DNA from: Bacteroidales bacterium
GTDB taxonomy: Bacteria > Bacteroidota > Bacteroidia > Bacteroidales > WCHB1-69
Assembly: GCA_017554325.1 (NCBI GenBank)
Contig: JAFZIP010000014.1
Span: forward strand, 1 to 64,000
Direction of reading: 5' to 3'
DNA: 64,000 nt
Below the pieces are notes generated by a model. It made no database searches. It saw nothing but the letters and a program-made list of their open reading frames with translations, and was not told the DNA's origin. This document shows, one piece after another, positions 43,117-52,187 of this stretch. The position numbers and the translations under genes were made by a program. Each line of letters begins with the position of its first letter. The first letter of the stretch is position 1.

Positions 43117-43838
43117 TGAAAAAACATCTCATATTTCTATTGATATTCTGTACATCCTGCTGTCTAACCCACGCGCAGATGTATAATTACATGGGCAAGC
43201 ATATTCTGTTCAACGCCAATGTATCCATATCTCCCTCTTGGGTCAATCCGAATCCCATGAGCCCGCATTTGTCCAACCTGCCTCCTTCCGCCCAAAAATA
43301 CCTGGGTCTGAATTATTGGGTCACACCCAGTATTGAAGCGATTGTTTGGTCAAAAGGAGCAATAGGCGCAGGCTACAATTTTTACAAGTCGCCTTTCAAA
43401 GGAAGATCTGCCTATTATGACGATTATTATTTCAATTATTCCTACCGTGATTACAACGGCATGATAACTGCACACGGGTTCAATGTTTTCTACAAGCAAT
43501 ATTTGGGACAGACATTTGCACCATTAGGATCTTATCTGAAATTCAACTTTGACGGTTTCTTTTATCATTACATCACAGACAATGCCCAAGAAGGCAAGGA
43601 CAAACTGTTTGGTGCAAAAGTGGAATACGGGTATGACTTTCTATTGTTCGATCGTATGCGTCTTTCCATCGGAGCCTCTATAGGCAGTACTTTCGGTGGC
43701 ATTGGCTTGGCATTCAAGCAAATGACAAACGACGACTATGATATATCCGACATGGCCGTCAACAAATACGTGAATGCGCGCATGTTCATGGCCTACTGGT
43801 TCGGCATCAAGCTCGGTGTTGGATTCCTTGCTTTCTAA
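43116..43838 (+). CDS. Exported protein, probable outer-membrane barrel
   Basis: 240 residues, signal peptide ending CCLTHAQ. The mature part has alternating strands rich in aromatic residues (IVWSKGAIGAGYNFYKSPF, YLKFNFDGFFYHYI, RLSIGASIGSTFGGIGLAFKQ, MAYWFGIKLGVGFLAF), ending in a terminal phenylalanine as is usual for outer-membrane barrels. No family recognised. One-base overlap with the M48 gene suggests a functional link, for example as its substrate or partner. Confidence 0.75.
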   Translation: MKKHLIFLLIFCTSCCLTHAQMYNYMGKHILFNANVSISPSWVNPNPMSPHLSNLPPSAQKYLGLNYWVTPSIEAIVWSKGAIGAGYNFYKSPFKGRSAYYDDYYFNYSYRDYNGMITAHGFNVFYKQYLGQTFAPLGSYLKFNFDGFFYHYITDNAQEGKDKLFGAKVEYGYDFLLFDRMRLSIGASIGSTFGGIGLAFKQMTNDDYDISDMAVNKYVNARMFMAYWFGIKLGVGFLAF

Positions 43839-43882
43839 TTGTCAATAGAAGAAACTGTGTCTCAGTTCTAAAACAATTCCCT

Positions 43883-45577
43883 TTACACCATCTTCGATAA
43901 AAACTCCGTACAGTCCTCGAATGTCTTGAAGGTATGTTCTTCGGGCACGAGTTCCGGAATCAGTTTCATCTTGGTAAGCATGTACATGGGCTGCGGCTGG
44001 ATGATAGTCATCAGCACCATGGCGCCATTGGCCTGAATCTCCTTGATGGCCGTTTCCATGGCGTACAATCCGGATTGATCCATGAAACTCACCAATCGCA
44101 TACGGATGATGACGATTTTAGCATCTTTGGGCACATCGTCCATCACGGATTGGAATTTGGTGATGGTACCGAAGAAGATGGGACCGTTGAGGCGTTGGAT
44201 GTAGATGCGGTGCTTCATCTCCTCGGGAATGCCGCCCTCGTCGCTCCAGGGGCTCTCCTTGTCAAAGTTGGTCATCTCGCTGGAGCTGTAGCCGCCCTCC
44301 ACGAGATCGCTGGCGCGCTTCATGAAGAGCACACAGGCAATGACCATGCCAATGCCGACGGCTGTGAGCAAATCTACAAACACGGTCAGCAAGAACACAA
44401 TAATCAGCACAACGGCGTCCGCCTTCGGTATCTTGAGCAGGTCCTTGAATCCCTTGAAATCGATGATACCCCAGCCCACCGTGATCAGAATGCCGGCCAA
44501 AACGGCCAGTGGCACGTAGCGTACTAAGCTGCCCAAGCCGAGCAGGACGGCAAAGAGGAACAATGAATGTACCATGCCGCTGATCTGCGTGCGTCCACCG
44601 CTTTTCACGTTCACCACCGTGCGCATGGTCGCGCCCGCGCCCGCGATACCGCAGAACAAGCCGCTGATGATGTTGCCGATGCCCTGCCCCACAAGTTCTT
44701 TGTTGCTATTATGATGCGTCTTGGTGATGTTGTCGGCTACTACTGAAGTAAGCAAAGTGTCAATAGAACCCAAACCGGCCAAAGTGAGGCCAGGAATGAT
44801 AGAGGCTTTCAATATCGGTCCCCATTGCAAATCGGCTAAAGAAATGCCCTCCTTCGCGAAGAACGGCATGGGAAAACCGGACGGGATGGCGCCGATGAGC
44901 AACGACTCGTCCATTTTGAGAAACAAAGAAATAACGGTCATCACTACCAAGGCCACCAAAGTGGCTGGTATCTTCTTGGTGATGAGCGGGAACAGGAAAA
45001 CGATGGCGATGGTGCCCAATCCGAGCAGCAGCGCAGTGAACGACACACCGCCTGCCACGCGTTGCGGGAATTGCAGAATCATATCCACCACCAACACCGG
45101 CGATTTCAACCCGATGAGCGGATAGAGTTGCTGCAAAATGATGATCAAACCGATACCGCTCATGAAGCCGGAAAGCACAGGGTATGGGATGTATCGCACA
45201 TATTTTCCAATCTTTAAAATACCGAACAGAATCTGAAACGCGCCGCAGAAGAGGCCGGCCAAGGACATGCTGATGAGCACAGCGCCTAACGACTGGCTCG
45301 AAGCCCACACACCGCTCACCAACGCCGCCGTGATGACGGTCATGGGGCCAGTCGGGCCGCTGATCTGCGAATGGGTACCGCCGAAGAGGGAGGCGAAGAA
45401 GCCCAGCAGGGCCGCGCCCACAAGACCCGCCAAGGCGCCCATGGAGCTGGCGGCAGGATGGTCAATGCCTCCGAAGGCCTGAATACCGAATGCCAATGCC
45501 AAAGGCAAGGCTACAATGCCGGCAGTAATGCCGCCGAAAATATCGCCCTTAAGATTCTTGGTAGAGATGAATGCCAT
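43883..45577 (-). CDS. SulP-family anion transporter with STAS domain
   Basis: 564 residues. N-terminal membrane domain with the SulP start (GDIFGGITAGIVALPLALAFG), the SLC26-type stretch HSQISGPTGPMTVITAALV and 12-14 hydrophobic segments to about residue 420. The C-terminal STAS domain (about 455-560) has the conserved strand VVIRMRLVSFMDQSGLYAM. Such proteins move sulfate, bicarbonate or dicarboxylates across the inner membrane; the substrate cannot be read. It lies 18 bp after the deiminase gene on the same strand, so co-transcription with it is possible. Confidence 0.93.
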   Translation of the reverse strand: MAFISTKNLKGDIFGGITAGIVALPLALAFGIQAFGGIDHPAASSMGALAGLVGAALLGFFASLFGGTHSQISGPTGPMTVITAALVSGVWASSQSLGAVLISMSLAGLFCGAFQILFGILKIGKYVRYIPYPVLSGFMSGIGLIIILQQLYPLIGLKSPVLVVDMILQFPQRVAGGVSFTALLLGLGTIAIVFLFPLITKKIPATLVALVVMTVISLFLKMDESLLIGAIPSGFPMPFFAKEGISLADLQWGPILKASIIPGLTLAGLGSIDTLLTSVVADNITKTHHNSNKELVGQGIGNIISGLFCGIAGAGATMRTVVNVKSGGRTQISGMVHSLFLFAVLLGLGSLVRYVPLAVLAGILITVGWGIIDFKGFKDLLKIPKADAVVLIIVFLLTVFVDLLTAVGIGMVIACVLFMKRASDLVEGGYSSSEMTNFDKESPWSDEGGIPEEMKHRIYIQRLNGPIFFGTITKFQSVMDDVPKDAKIVIIRMRLVSFMDQSGLYAMETAIKEIQANGAMVLMTIIQPQPMYMLTKMKLIPELVPEEHTFKTFEDCTEFLSKMV

Positions 45578-45595
45578 AGATATGATTTTTGATGT

Positions 45596-47272
45596 TTATT
45601 TTTTGACTACTTTTTTATGAAATACTTTTCCTTCCTTGTCTGTGATTTTCACCAAATAAATTCCAGAAATCCAATCGGATGTATTGACAATGAGTTGGCT
45701 GTTTTGGGCTGATGTGTTGAAAATCAGTTTGCCAGTCAAATCGTACACCTCCACACTGCTGACCGTTTTAGGACAGCTGATCACAAACTGGCGATGGCAC
45801 GGGTTGGGGTAAAGGGCAATGGTATTGGAGGTAACATGGTCTTCCACGCCCACACTTTGCACGGTGAAGTGATGCGGGTCGGCAGGACCGATGTAAGGAT
45901 GACGCTCTCTGCGCCCGGAGTTGTCCTTGGCGAAGATGTAGTAATCAACCTCATCGTTGGCCTGCAAATTGGAAAATGTTGCTTCGTAGTTGCTCCCACC
46001 CATCGATTGCAGCGGCGTCGTCTGCCAGACTCCATCATTGATACGATAATAGACCAACAAGGAATCGCTGACCAACGGCTGGCCGCTCAGCGCTTTGATT
46101 TCGGCTTGCAAGGTGGTTACAGAAGGCATATCCAGCGTTCCCAACAGCGGATAGTGCTTGATATAGAGCATACCCGGGTCTGCCAGCTCGTGCGTGCGGC
46201 AGTGCAGGGCATCGGTATTTTCCCAAGCAGTGGAAAAACTGTTGTTCGAAATCGGCACAATCGTGTAACCAGGCATGGCCTGCTGATAGGCTTCAATGGC
46301 GGCGTTGTCCCACTGGGTACCCGCCACGGGCACAAACACGTGGTCGTTCAGAATCAGCGAATTGGTGAATGGGGTGGTTTTATTCCGTCCGGGCGTATAG
46401 ACACGGTAAACCTGATAATGGTTGCCCCAAGGGGTCAAAGCATTGGCGAAAGTGTTGGCCACTGCCTCATAGTCGTTGTAACGGGAGTCGGAGGTGGGCA
46501 CCTGCCCGATGAGCACCTTATCCACATCCAGAAACTTGCCCCAACAGTCGATATGTTCAATGTAGTCGGCCAATGGGTCATCCAAAAGCATGTAGTTGTT
46601 GATACCCAAGTAGCTGTTGGTTATAGATAGGATGGAAGAGGCTGTTTGGTTGGAGTTTTCGGAAAGTACCAATGTAGTGGAAGCAGCTGTGCCGTAGCCG
46701 TCCGTCATATAGTTTCCGCCAGTATGCCTTATCGGCATTTCGTAGCGGTTCATTTGCATCAAATTGGCAATCTCTACCATAGCAGCATCATCATTGGGGC
46801 GCGTGGGACGATTGTAGGTGAAATCCACCACGCCGATTTCATCGTTGCCGTCCAGGATGAACCATGGGCCGTAGTCACGGGTCCAATAGCTGTCATGATT
46901 GACAACCCAACAAGAGACATTGTCCATATTGACGCCACTGGCGGCAAAGTAAGTCTTGGCAGTATTGCTGTCGGAGGCCGTATTGACAAGCACCTGAACG
47001 TGTGTGACGAACGAGAGCTCGCTCACAAGATTCACGGGAATACCGAGTGGGTAGGAAATCATCACGCCACCCATGGGTTGGAATTCGGCGATGGCACTCA
47101 CAGGGCCTGTCGGCGGGGTGGTAAAATTGGTGTTGCAGTCCCACATTTTCAACAATTCCTGCTCTTCGGCTGTGGCGCGGTAGGAAAAAGTTTGCTTTGC
47201 GTAATGCTCAGATTGAGCGTATGTTGTAAATGTAATGATTCCAAAAAAAAGGTAAACAATCAGTTTTCTCAT
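45596..47272 (-). CDS. PPAD-like peptidylarginine deiminase, T9SS-exported
   Basis: 558 residues (P. gingivalis PPAD has 556). Order: signal peptide 1-19, catalytic deiminase domain about 50-365, Ig-like domain about 385-475, T9SS type A sorting domain about 482-558. The guanidine-modifying active site is complete and nearly collinear with PPAD: Asp133 in YWTRDYGPW, His240 and Asp242 in HIDCWGKF, Asn304 in FTNSLI, and nucleophile Cys358 in ALHCRTHE (PPAD: Asp130, His236, Asp238, Asn297, Cys351, from memory). It would convert peptide arginine to citrulline outside the cell, releasing ammonia. The agmatine deiminase superfamily is the alternative, but the Ig-like and sorting domains favour PPAD. 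Next to a SulP transporter gene. Confidence 0.88.
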   Translation of the reverse strand: MRKLIVYLFFGIITFTTYAQSEHYAKQTFSYRATAEEQELLKMWDCNTNFTTPPTGPVSAIAEFQPMGGVMISYPLGIPVNLVSELSFVTHVQVLVNTASDSNTAKTYFAASGVNMDNVSCWVVNHDSYWTRDYGPWFILDGNDEIGVVDFTYNRPTRPNDDAAMVEIANLMQMNRYEMPIRHTGGNYMTDGYGTAASTTLVLSENSNQTASSILSITNSYLGINNYMLLDDPLADYIEHIDCWGKFLDVDKVLIGQVPTSDSRYNDYEAVANTFANALTPWGNHYQVYRVYTPGRNKTTPFTNSLILNDHVFVPVAGTQWDNAAIEAYQQAMPGYTIVPISNNSFSTAWENTDALHCRTHELADPGMLYIKHYPLLGTLDMPSVTTLQAEIKALSGQPLVSDSLLVYYRINDGVWQTTPLQSMGGSNYEATFSNLQANDEVDYYIFAKDNSGRRERHPYIGPADPHHFTVQSVGVEDHVTSNTIALYPNPCHRQFVISCPKTVSSVEVYDLTGKLIFNTSAQNSQLIVNTSDWISGIYLVKITDKEGKVFHKKVVKK

Positions 47273-47291
47273 ATTGAATAATTATCGGCCG

Positions 47292-47331
47292 CAAAAGTAG
47301 TAAAAATAAGTGGAGATTTTTTGTATTTTTG
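47292..47331. promoter_or_regulatory. Divergent -7 boxes: deiminase (minus) and riboswitch transcript (plus)
   Basis: Minus strand TACTTTTG at 47292-47299 lies 20 bp upstream of the deiminase start. Plus strand TATTTTTG at 47324-47331, followed by C, lies 6 bp before the first paired base of the cobalamin aptamer, consistent with a transcript that starts at or near the aptamer's 5' edge. Confidence 0.65.
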
Positions 47332-47336
47332 CCGCC

Positions 47337-47505
47337 GATTTGGTCGCCCGACGAGGGAGCCAAGAGGGAAGCCGGTGAGAGTCCGGCGCAGTCCCGCTGC
47401 TGTAAGCTCATTGAGTTGAAGCCCAATATGTTATGTCACTGTGCGACGCCATAGCCGTATGGGAAGACAGGGCCGAAACGAGCAAGCCAGAAGACCTGCC
47501 AAATC
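47337..47505 (+). ncRNA. Cobalamin riboswitch
   Basis: A 169-base aptamer with a closing P1 stem GATTTGG/CCAAATC (47337-47343, 47499-47505). The conserved core is present in order: TTGGT...GCCAA stem, GAGGGAAGCCGGTGAGAG, TCCGGCGCAGTCCCGC, TGCTGTAAGC, and the 3' B12-box part AGCCAGAAGACCTGCC. Such RNAs bind adenosyl- or methylcobalamin and usually shut off downstream genes when B12 is ample. No terminator hairpin is seen before 47683, so control is more likely at translation initiation. The rest of the 410-bp gap holds the divergent promoters and a small ORF. Confidence 0.95.
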
Positions 47506-47520
47506 ATCATAATATCGGTA

Positions 47521-47670
47521 ATGCTTTCGAGGAGAGGCAACCTGACCATAAAACTTTGCACCTTGTCGTTGTGGCTTACAGCGTCCTGGCGTGTGTTTTA
47601 TGATATTTCCCCTTCCTTGTCTGTTTTGCCGATACTGCGAATTGAAGATTACCTATTATCAACAATTTAA
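47521..47670 (+). CDS. Candidate 49-codon ORF in the riboswitch leader
   Basis: An ATG 15 bases after the aptamer opens a 49-residue frame: MLSRRGNLTIKLCTLSLWL then a second hydrophobic stretch, ending in TAA 12 bases before the T9SS gene. It has a positively charged start followed by a hydrophobic segment. No homologue is recognised. It could be a leader peptide or a small membrane protein, or chance. If translated, it would place the riboswitch's direct target at this start codon. Confidence 0.35.
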   Translation: MLSRRGNLTIKLCTLSLWLTASWRVFYDISPSLSVLPILRIEDYLLSTI

Positions 47671-47682
47671 AAGTATCAAACT

Positions 47683-50600
47683 ATGGTAAAAAAATTTTTA
47701 TTGACATTATTCTTGGGGCTGACGCTCGCCTATAGCGCTTCGGCCCAATTGGTCACCATCGACCCGAGCAATGTGCAGTTTTGGACAGGCACGGGTAGTA
47801 ACAGTTCCATTGTGGCCATTGGCTGGGACGATGCTTCGGCTTCCTACACGCCCACCGTTGTCATCTGGGGTGTGCGTTGGGAAGGCACCATCTATCTGAT
47901 CAATGCCCTGGACACCATCGCGGCATACGATTCTCGCTTCTCGTACACGATGGGTAGTAGTGGTTTTCTCCAAACTCTTACCTTCAACGATCCGGACAAC
48001 GGCATTATCCTGACCCCGTCAATGGAATGGAACTGTAATAGTTATGGTTCCGTTTATGGCTCAACTGTACTGACAAGCACACCGTTACGTATCAGCGAAT
48101 CGACGTGCGACAACTACACTTTCACAGGTATTACCAATATCATTTATGCCTCCGATCCAAACGTGGTCTTTTCCTGTGCCAAACCACAAGAAGTCAGTGT
48201 GACTGGCCTTACCGCCACTACGGCTACGGTGAACATCACCGATACTACTAACGTAAATAATTATACTGTAAAGCTCCTCTCTGGTGACTCGCTGGTTGAC
48301 AGCACCGTCATCTATACCCAAAGCATTTCTTATACCACTCTTACCGCCAACACCCCTTATACCGTGCAGGTGTTCTCCAATTGTCCAGATAACACACAGA
48401 CGAGCAGTCGCTCTGCCCAGTTCCGCACGCCCTGTGTGGAAGTTGCCCATACCGGGCTTCCATGGACAGAGGACTTTCAGTCGGGTGCCGGTTCCACATA
48501 TTCCACTTCGGCGGCCTACTTCTCCAACCATGTTTTCTGCTGGGATCTGCTGAATTCTTACAGCACCTCCGACCCCTACATCAACAACTCTTCTTCGGTC
48601 AATGTCAGCGGCGGACAGTGCCTCTATGTGAGCAGCCGTCCTGCAACTCCCACCATCTTGGTGCTGCCTCCGTTTGAGGACACGCCTGATCAGCTGCAAC
48701 TTAGCTTCGATGTGCTCTCCTCTTACGGTCATGGCTTTGAAGCAGGTGTAATCTCTGATGCAACAGACTATACCACCTTCACTCCTATTGCTTCTTGTCT
48801 TCCTGTCGGCAGTGGCTGGAATCATTTCGAAGTGACTTTCGCCGGCTTCAACTCCGGCCGTCTGGCTTTGCGTTCCTCAGACAGTGGCCCTGCCTATCTT
48901 GACAATGTCGTTGTGGAAGAGCTTCCCTCATGTGTGAAACCTTCTCAGGTGATTGTCTCCAACATCACAGCTTCATCAGCCGATCTCACCATCAATGATC
49001 CTAACAATACAAATCATTATATGGTGTATTCTACGGAAGAAGACAGTGTGGAAATCTATTCCGACAATTACACGCTTACCAATCTGCTGCCCAACACACG
49101 CTATGTGGTGCGTGTGAAAACAGTTTGCTCGGATCATAACACAGATGCCACTGCAACCGCATTCCGCACCGGTTGTGGCGCGATGGACATCCCCTTCCAT
49201 GAGGATTTCAGCCAGTTTGTTGATGTAGCCAATGGGTATTCCACGGCTGTAACAGACAGCACCCTTCCTTGCTGGGGTTACTTACCTTCCCGTACTCTTG
49301 ACTATCTGGCTCTCTTCACTCCGTCACAGAGTTCAAGTTATGCATACGGCACTGATGGCTATACGTTGCGCATCTATTCCAATTACTCCAACTCCTACGA
49401 CATTGTGGTTCTTCCTGAACTCAGCCAGGCCATCAGCACCTTGGAGATGAGCTTTATGACTCGTCCTTACGAAACCGGCAGCATGGGTGGTATTCTTGAA
49501 GTGGGTTATATAACCGATATCTCCGACGACAGCAGTTTCGTGGCTGTAACCCAATATCCGGCTTCCCAGTTTGCCAGCGGATACGACTTACGCGTTGTCA
49601 ACTTTGCCAATGCACCTGCCGATGCCCGCATCGCTTTGCGTACTGTTCCTACGGGTGGTTCTGCTAAATCTTGGTTCGTGGATGACATCGATGTTCACGA
49701 CATGCCCGCTTGCGCACGTGCCTTGGGTATCAGCGTGAATAGCATCGGCACCGACGGCTTTACTCTCCATGTCGATGATCCCACCCTCGTGAACCATTAT
49801 CGCTACTATGTCAGCGCAGAATCTTTCATCGACAGTTTGGATTTCTATGATACTGTGGTTACCATAACGAACTTGTCCGCTTCGACCGACTATCAAATTC
49901 AAGTGGTCTCTATTTGCAATGACGGCACCCTCACGTTGCCCATCACCATGGCTGTCAGTACGCTTTGCGGCCCTGTGACCACACTGCCATTTGTGGAGAA
50001 TTTCGATACTTGGACAGCTACCCAGGCACAAGGCATGAACCGCTGCTGGAACCGTCTGTATAACAACTCATCAAACAATCTGGTTACCAATAACTATCCC
50101 TATTGTGCCAGCGGTTCTTCTTACGCTTATACAGGATTCAAGTCGCTGAAATTCTACTCCAAAGGAACCTCTTCCGGCATCAAAGAATATGCGGTAGCGT
50201 ATCTGCCTGAATTCAGCAACAATATCAACAACTTGAAAATCAACTTCTTCTACAAGGTAAATAACAGCTCCAACCAGAATAAAGTGCGCATTGTTGTGGG
50301 TATCAGCGAAACGGTTGCCGACACCTCCACATTCACCCGTCTGGCCACATTTACTCCTACTAACAACAGTTGGAATGAATATGAGGTGGATTTCAGTGGA
50401 TACACTGGAACAGGTACGCGTATCACCATTATGCAGACCAGCACCTCCACTACCGCTTTCACCTCTTATCTTGACAGCTTGGTGGTGGATACCATGAGCA
50501 GTTGTAACCGTCCTTCCGATTTCGTTGTCTCCAATGTCACTGCCAACACTGCCGACCTTGCTTGGACAGACCCGAGCAACGCTGATTCCTATATCATCAG

Positions 50601-52071
50601 CTGGAGCGATGGCGCCAGCACTGACAGTGTCACGGTCACAAACGTCACCACCTACACGCTCACAGGCCTTACGCCCAGCACCACCTACACGGTTGACATC
50701 CGCAGCATCTGCTGGGGTGCTCCTACCAATGCCCGCTCGTTGAGCTTCACCACATCATGTGCTCCCATGCCACTGCCTTGGAGTATGAACTTCGACAATA
50801 TTACCAACATAAATCAGCTTTCATCTTGCTGGAATAGATATAGCGGTCTTTATGTTGACTCCACCCATAGTGCCACATTGACTTCCACTTCTTCTGGTTG
50901 GTCACGCTCCACCACTGCTTTTGATGGTTCGTCACATGTAAAGGTCAACCTATATGGCACTTCATGCAAGTACTGGCTGGTTACTCCCGAAATCAACCTC
51001 ACTGAGAATGCAGAACTCACGTTCGACTATATGTTGACAGAATACAATACTGCCGATGCTCCTGAAACTGGAGCAGGGTTGGAAGATGACCGATTCATCG
51101 TGCTGGCCACCACCGACAACGGCACCAGCTGGCTACCCGTTGCAATGTGGGGCAATGATACGCTAAACCGCGATGATTATTATCTCCCCGCAGTGAGCAA
51201 TACGTCCTCACAAGCCACTCTTTCTCTCTCCTCCTTCACTGGACAAGTCGTCCGTCTCGCTTTCTATGCCGAAAGCACTGTTGGCGGCACCGACAATGAT
51301 TTCCGTCTTGACAATATCATGGTCGCTGCGGCTACTGACACCACCGTTAATCCGATCGACACCACAGTAACCGCTGAAGATGCTACCATCAGCCAAGATG
51401 ACATCCTGTTCTGGGTGGGCGATGGTTTCAACAAGGCTATCATTGCGGTCAACTGGGCCGATCCCGACACGTGTCTCGCTTGGGGTGTGATGTGGAACGG
51501 CATGGCCACCGTCGAGGATCTCATGGACACCATCGTGGCTCACGATCCCCGTTTTACCTACACCCAAAATGGCGGCATGCTCAGCGACATCATCTATTCC
51601 ATTGAAGGTCTCACGCTGCAGCTCACAGAGGAAAGCAGTTCGCCATGGGGCAATTACTGGATGTATAATGTCAACGGAACTGCTGCTCAGAACATGTTCA
51701 ACGCTCAGGAAGTCCACAATGGCGACTTCATCAAGTGGGGCGATCCCAACAGCGGTACTTCAATTGGCACTGACGAATGGGGTAGCGATATACTGGTTTG
51801 GACAACCGTGGTTACGCCCGTTTCAGTAAGCCCTGTAGGTATTTCTGATGTACAGATGTTTGTCGAAAGCATCTGGCCCAATCCGACAACTTCTATTGTC
51901 AATGTCAGCTTGAGCCATAATGCCAAGGCCGAGCTCTACGACCTTTCTGGTCGTTGCGTCTCTCATTACGACCTGTCTGAAGGCCGTAATATTCTAGACC
52001 TCTCCGCATATCCTGCAGGAGTCTATACGCTCCGTGTTGGGAACGCGGTGCGCAAAATTGTGAAGAGATAA
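47683..52071 (+). CDS. B12-riboswitch-controlled T9SS surface protein
   Basis: 1462 residues. Signal peptide to about residue 21 (ASAQ). Domain A about 22-150 contains FWTGTGSN, AIGWDD, WGVRWEG and LDTIAAYDSRFSYT. Then FN3-like units alternate with four cleaved-adhesin jelly rolls that start LPWTEDF, IPFHEDF, LPFVENF and LPWSMNF. Domain B, about 1231-1383, repeats the domain A pattern: FWVGDGFN, AVNWAD, WGVMWNG, MDTIVAHDPRFTYT. A T9SS type A sorting domain closes the protein (about 1385-1462, WPNPTTSIVNVS...). I cannot name the A/B domain family. Control by a cobalamin riboswitch suggests a role in corrinoid capture at the cell surface, but no binding residue is identified. A strong terminator follows. 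Confidence 0.92.
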   Translation: MVKKFLLTLFLGLTLAYSASAQLVTIDPSNVQFWTGTGSNSSIVAIGWDDASASYTPTVVIWGVRWEGTIYLINALDTIAAYDSRFSYTMGSSGFLQTLTFNDPDNGIILTPSMEWNCNSYGSVYGSTVLTSTPLRISESTCDNYTFTGITNIIYASDPNVVFSCAKPQEVSVTGLTATTATVNITDTTNVNNYTVKLLSGDSLVDSTVIYTQSISYTTLTANTPYTVQVFSNCPDNTQTSSRSAQFRTPCVEVAHTGLPWTEDFQSGAGSTYSTSAAYFSNHVFCWDLLNSYSTSDPYINNSSSVNVSGGQCLYVSSRPATPTILVLPPFEDTPDQLQLSFDVLSSYGHGFEAGVISDATDYTTFTPIASCLPVGSGWNHFEVTFAGFNSGRLALRSSDSGPAYLDNVVVEELPSCVKPSQVIVSNITASSADLTINDPNNTNHYMVYSTEEDSVEIYSDNYTLTNLLPNTRYVVRVKTVCSDHNTDATATAFRTGCGAMDIPFHEDFSQFVDVANGYSTAVTDSTLPCWGYLPSRTLDYLALFTPSQSSSYAYGTDGYTLRIYSNYSNSYDIVVLPELSQAISTLEMSFMTRPYETGSMGGILEVGYITDISDDSSFVAVTQYPASQFASGYDLRVVNFANAPADARIALRTVPTGGSAKSWFVDDIDVHDMPACARALGISVNSIGTDGFTLHVDDPTLVNHYRYYVSAESFIDSLDFYDTVVTITNLSASTDYQIQVVSICNDGTLTLPITMAVSTLCGPVTTLPFVENFDTWTATQAQGMNRCWNRLYNNSSNNLVTNNYPYCASGSSYAYTGFKSLKFYSKGTSSGIKEYAVAYLPEFSNNINNLKINFFYKVNNSSNQNKVRIVVGISETVADTSTFTRLATFTPTNNSWNEYEVDFSGYTGTGTRITIMQTSTSTTAFTSYLDSLVVDTMSSCNRPSDFVVSNVTANTADLAWTDPSNADSYIISWSDGASTDSVTVTNVTTYTLTGLTPSTTYTVDIRSICWGAPTNARSLSFTTSCAPMPLPWSMNFDNITNINQLSSCWNRYSGLYVDSTHSATLTSTSSGWSRSTTAFDGSSHVKVNLYGTSCKYWLVTPEINLTENAELTFDYMLTEYNTADAPETGAGLEDDRFIVLATTDNGTSWLPVAMWGNDTLNRDDYYLPAVSNTSSQATLSLSSFTGQVVRLAFYAESTVGGTDNDFRLDNIMVAAATDTTVNPIDTTVTAEDATISQDDILFWVGDGFNKAIIAVNWADPDTCLAWGVMWNGMATVEDLMDTIVAHDPRFTYTQNGGMLSDIIYSIEGLTLQLTEESSSPWGNYWMYNVNGTAAQNMFNAQEVHNGDFIKWGDPNSGTSIGTDEWGSDILVWTTVVTPVSVSPVGISDVQMFVESIWPNPTTSIVNVSLSHNAKAELYDLSGRCVSHYDLSEGRNILDLSAYPAGVYTLRVGNAVRKIVKR

Positions 52072-52089
52072 GCTTCTCTCAATAATAAA

Positions 52090-52121
52090 AAGTCGCAGCC
52101 TTCGGACTGCGACTTTTTTTT
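52090..52121 (+). terminator. Intrinsic terminator with UUCG tetraloop
   Basis: Perfect 9-bp stem AAGTCGCAG/CTGCGACTT (52090-52098, 52107-52115) with a C(UUCG)G tetraloop and eight Ts (52114-52121). Ends the riboswitch-controlled transcript. Confidence 0.92.
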
Positions 52122-52122
52122 G

Positions 52123-52130
52123 TATTTTTG
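52123..52130 (+). promoter_or_regulatory. -7 promoter box directly abutting the terminator T-run
   Basis: TATTTTTG followed by C starts 2 bases after the T-run of the previous terminator. It would serve the small membrane protein gene at 52188. Confidence 0.6.
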
Positions 52131-52187
52131 CCCAAAATGTACCATTTGTCAGATTGTGCAAAATAATCAACTAAATTTCACATTATA

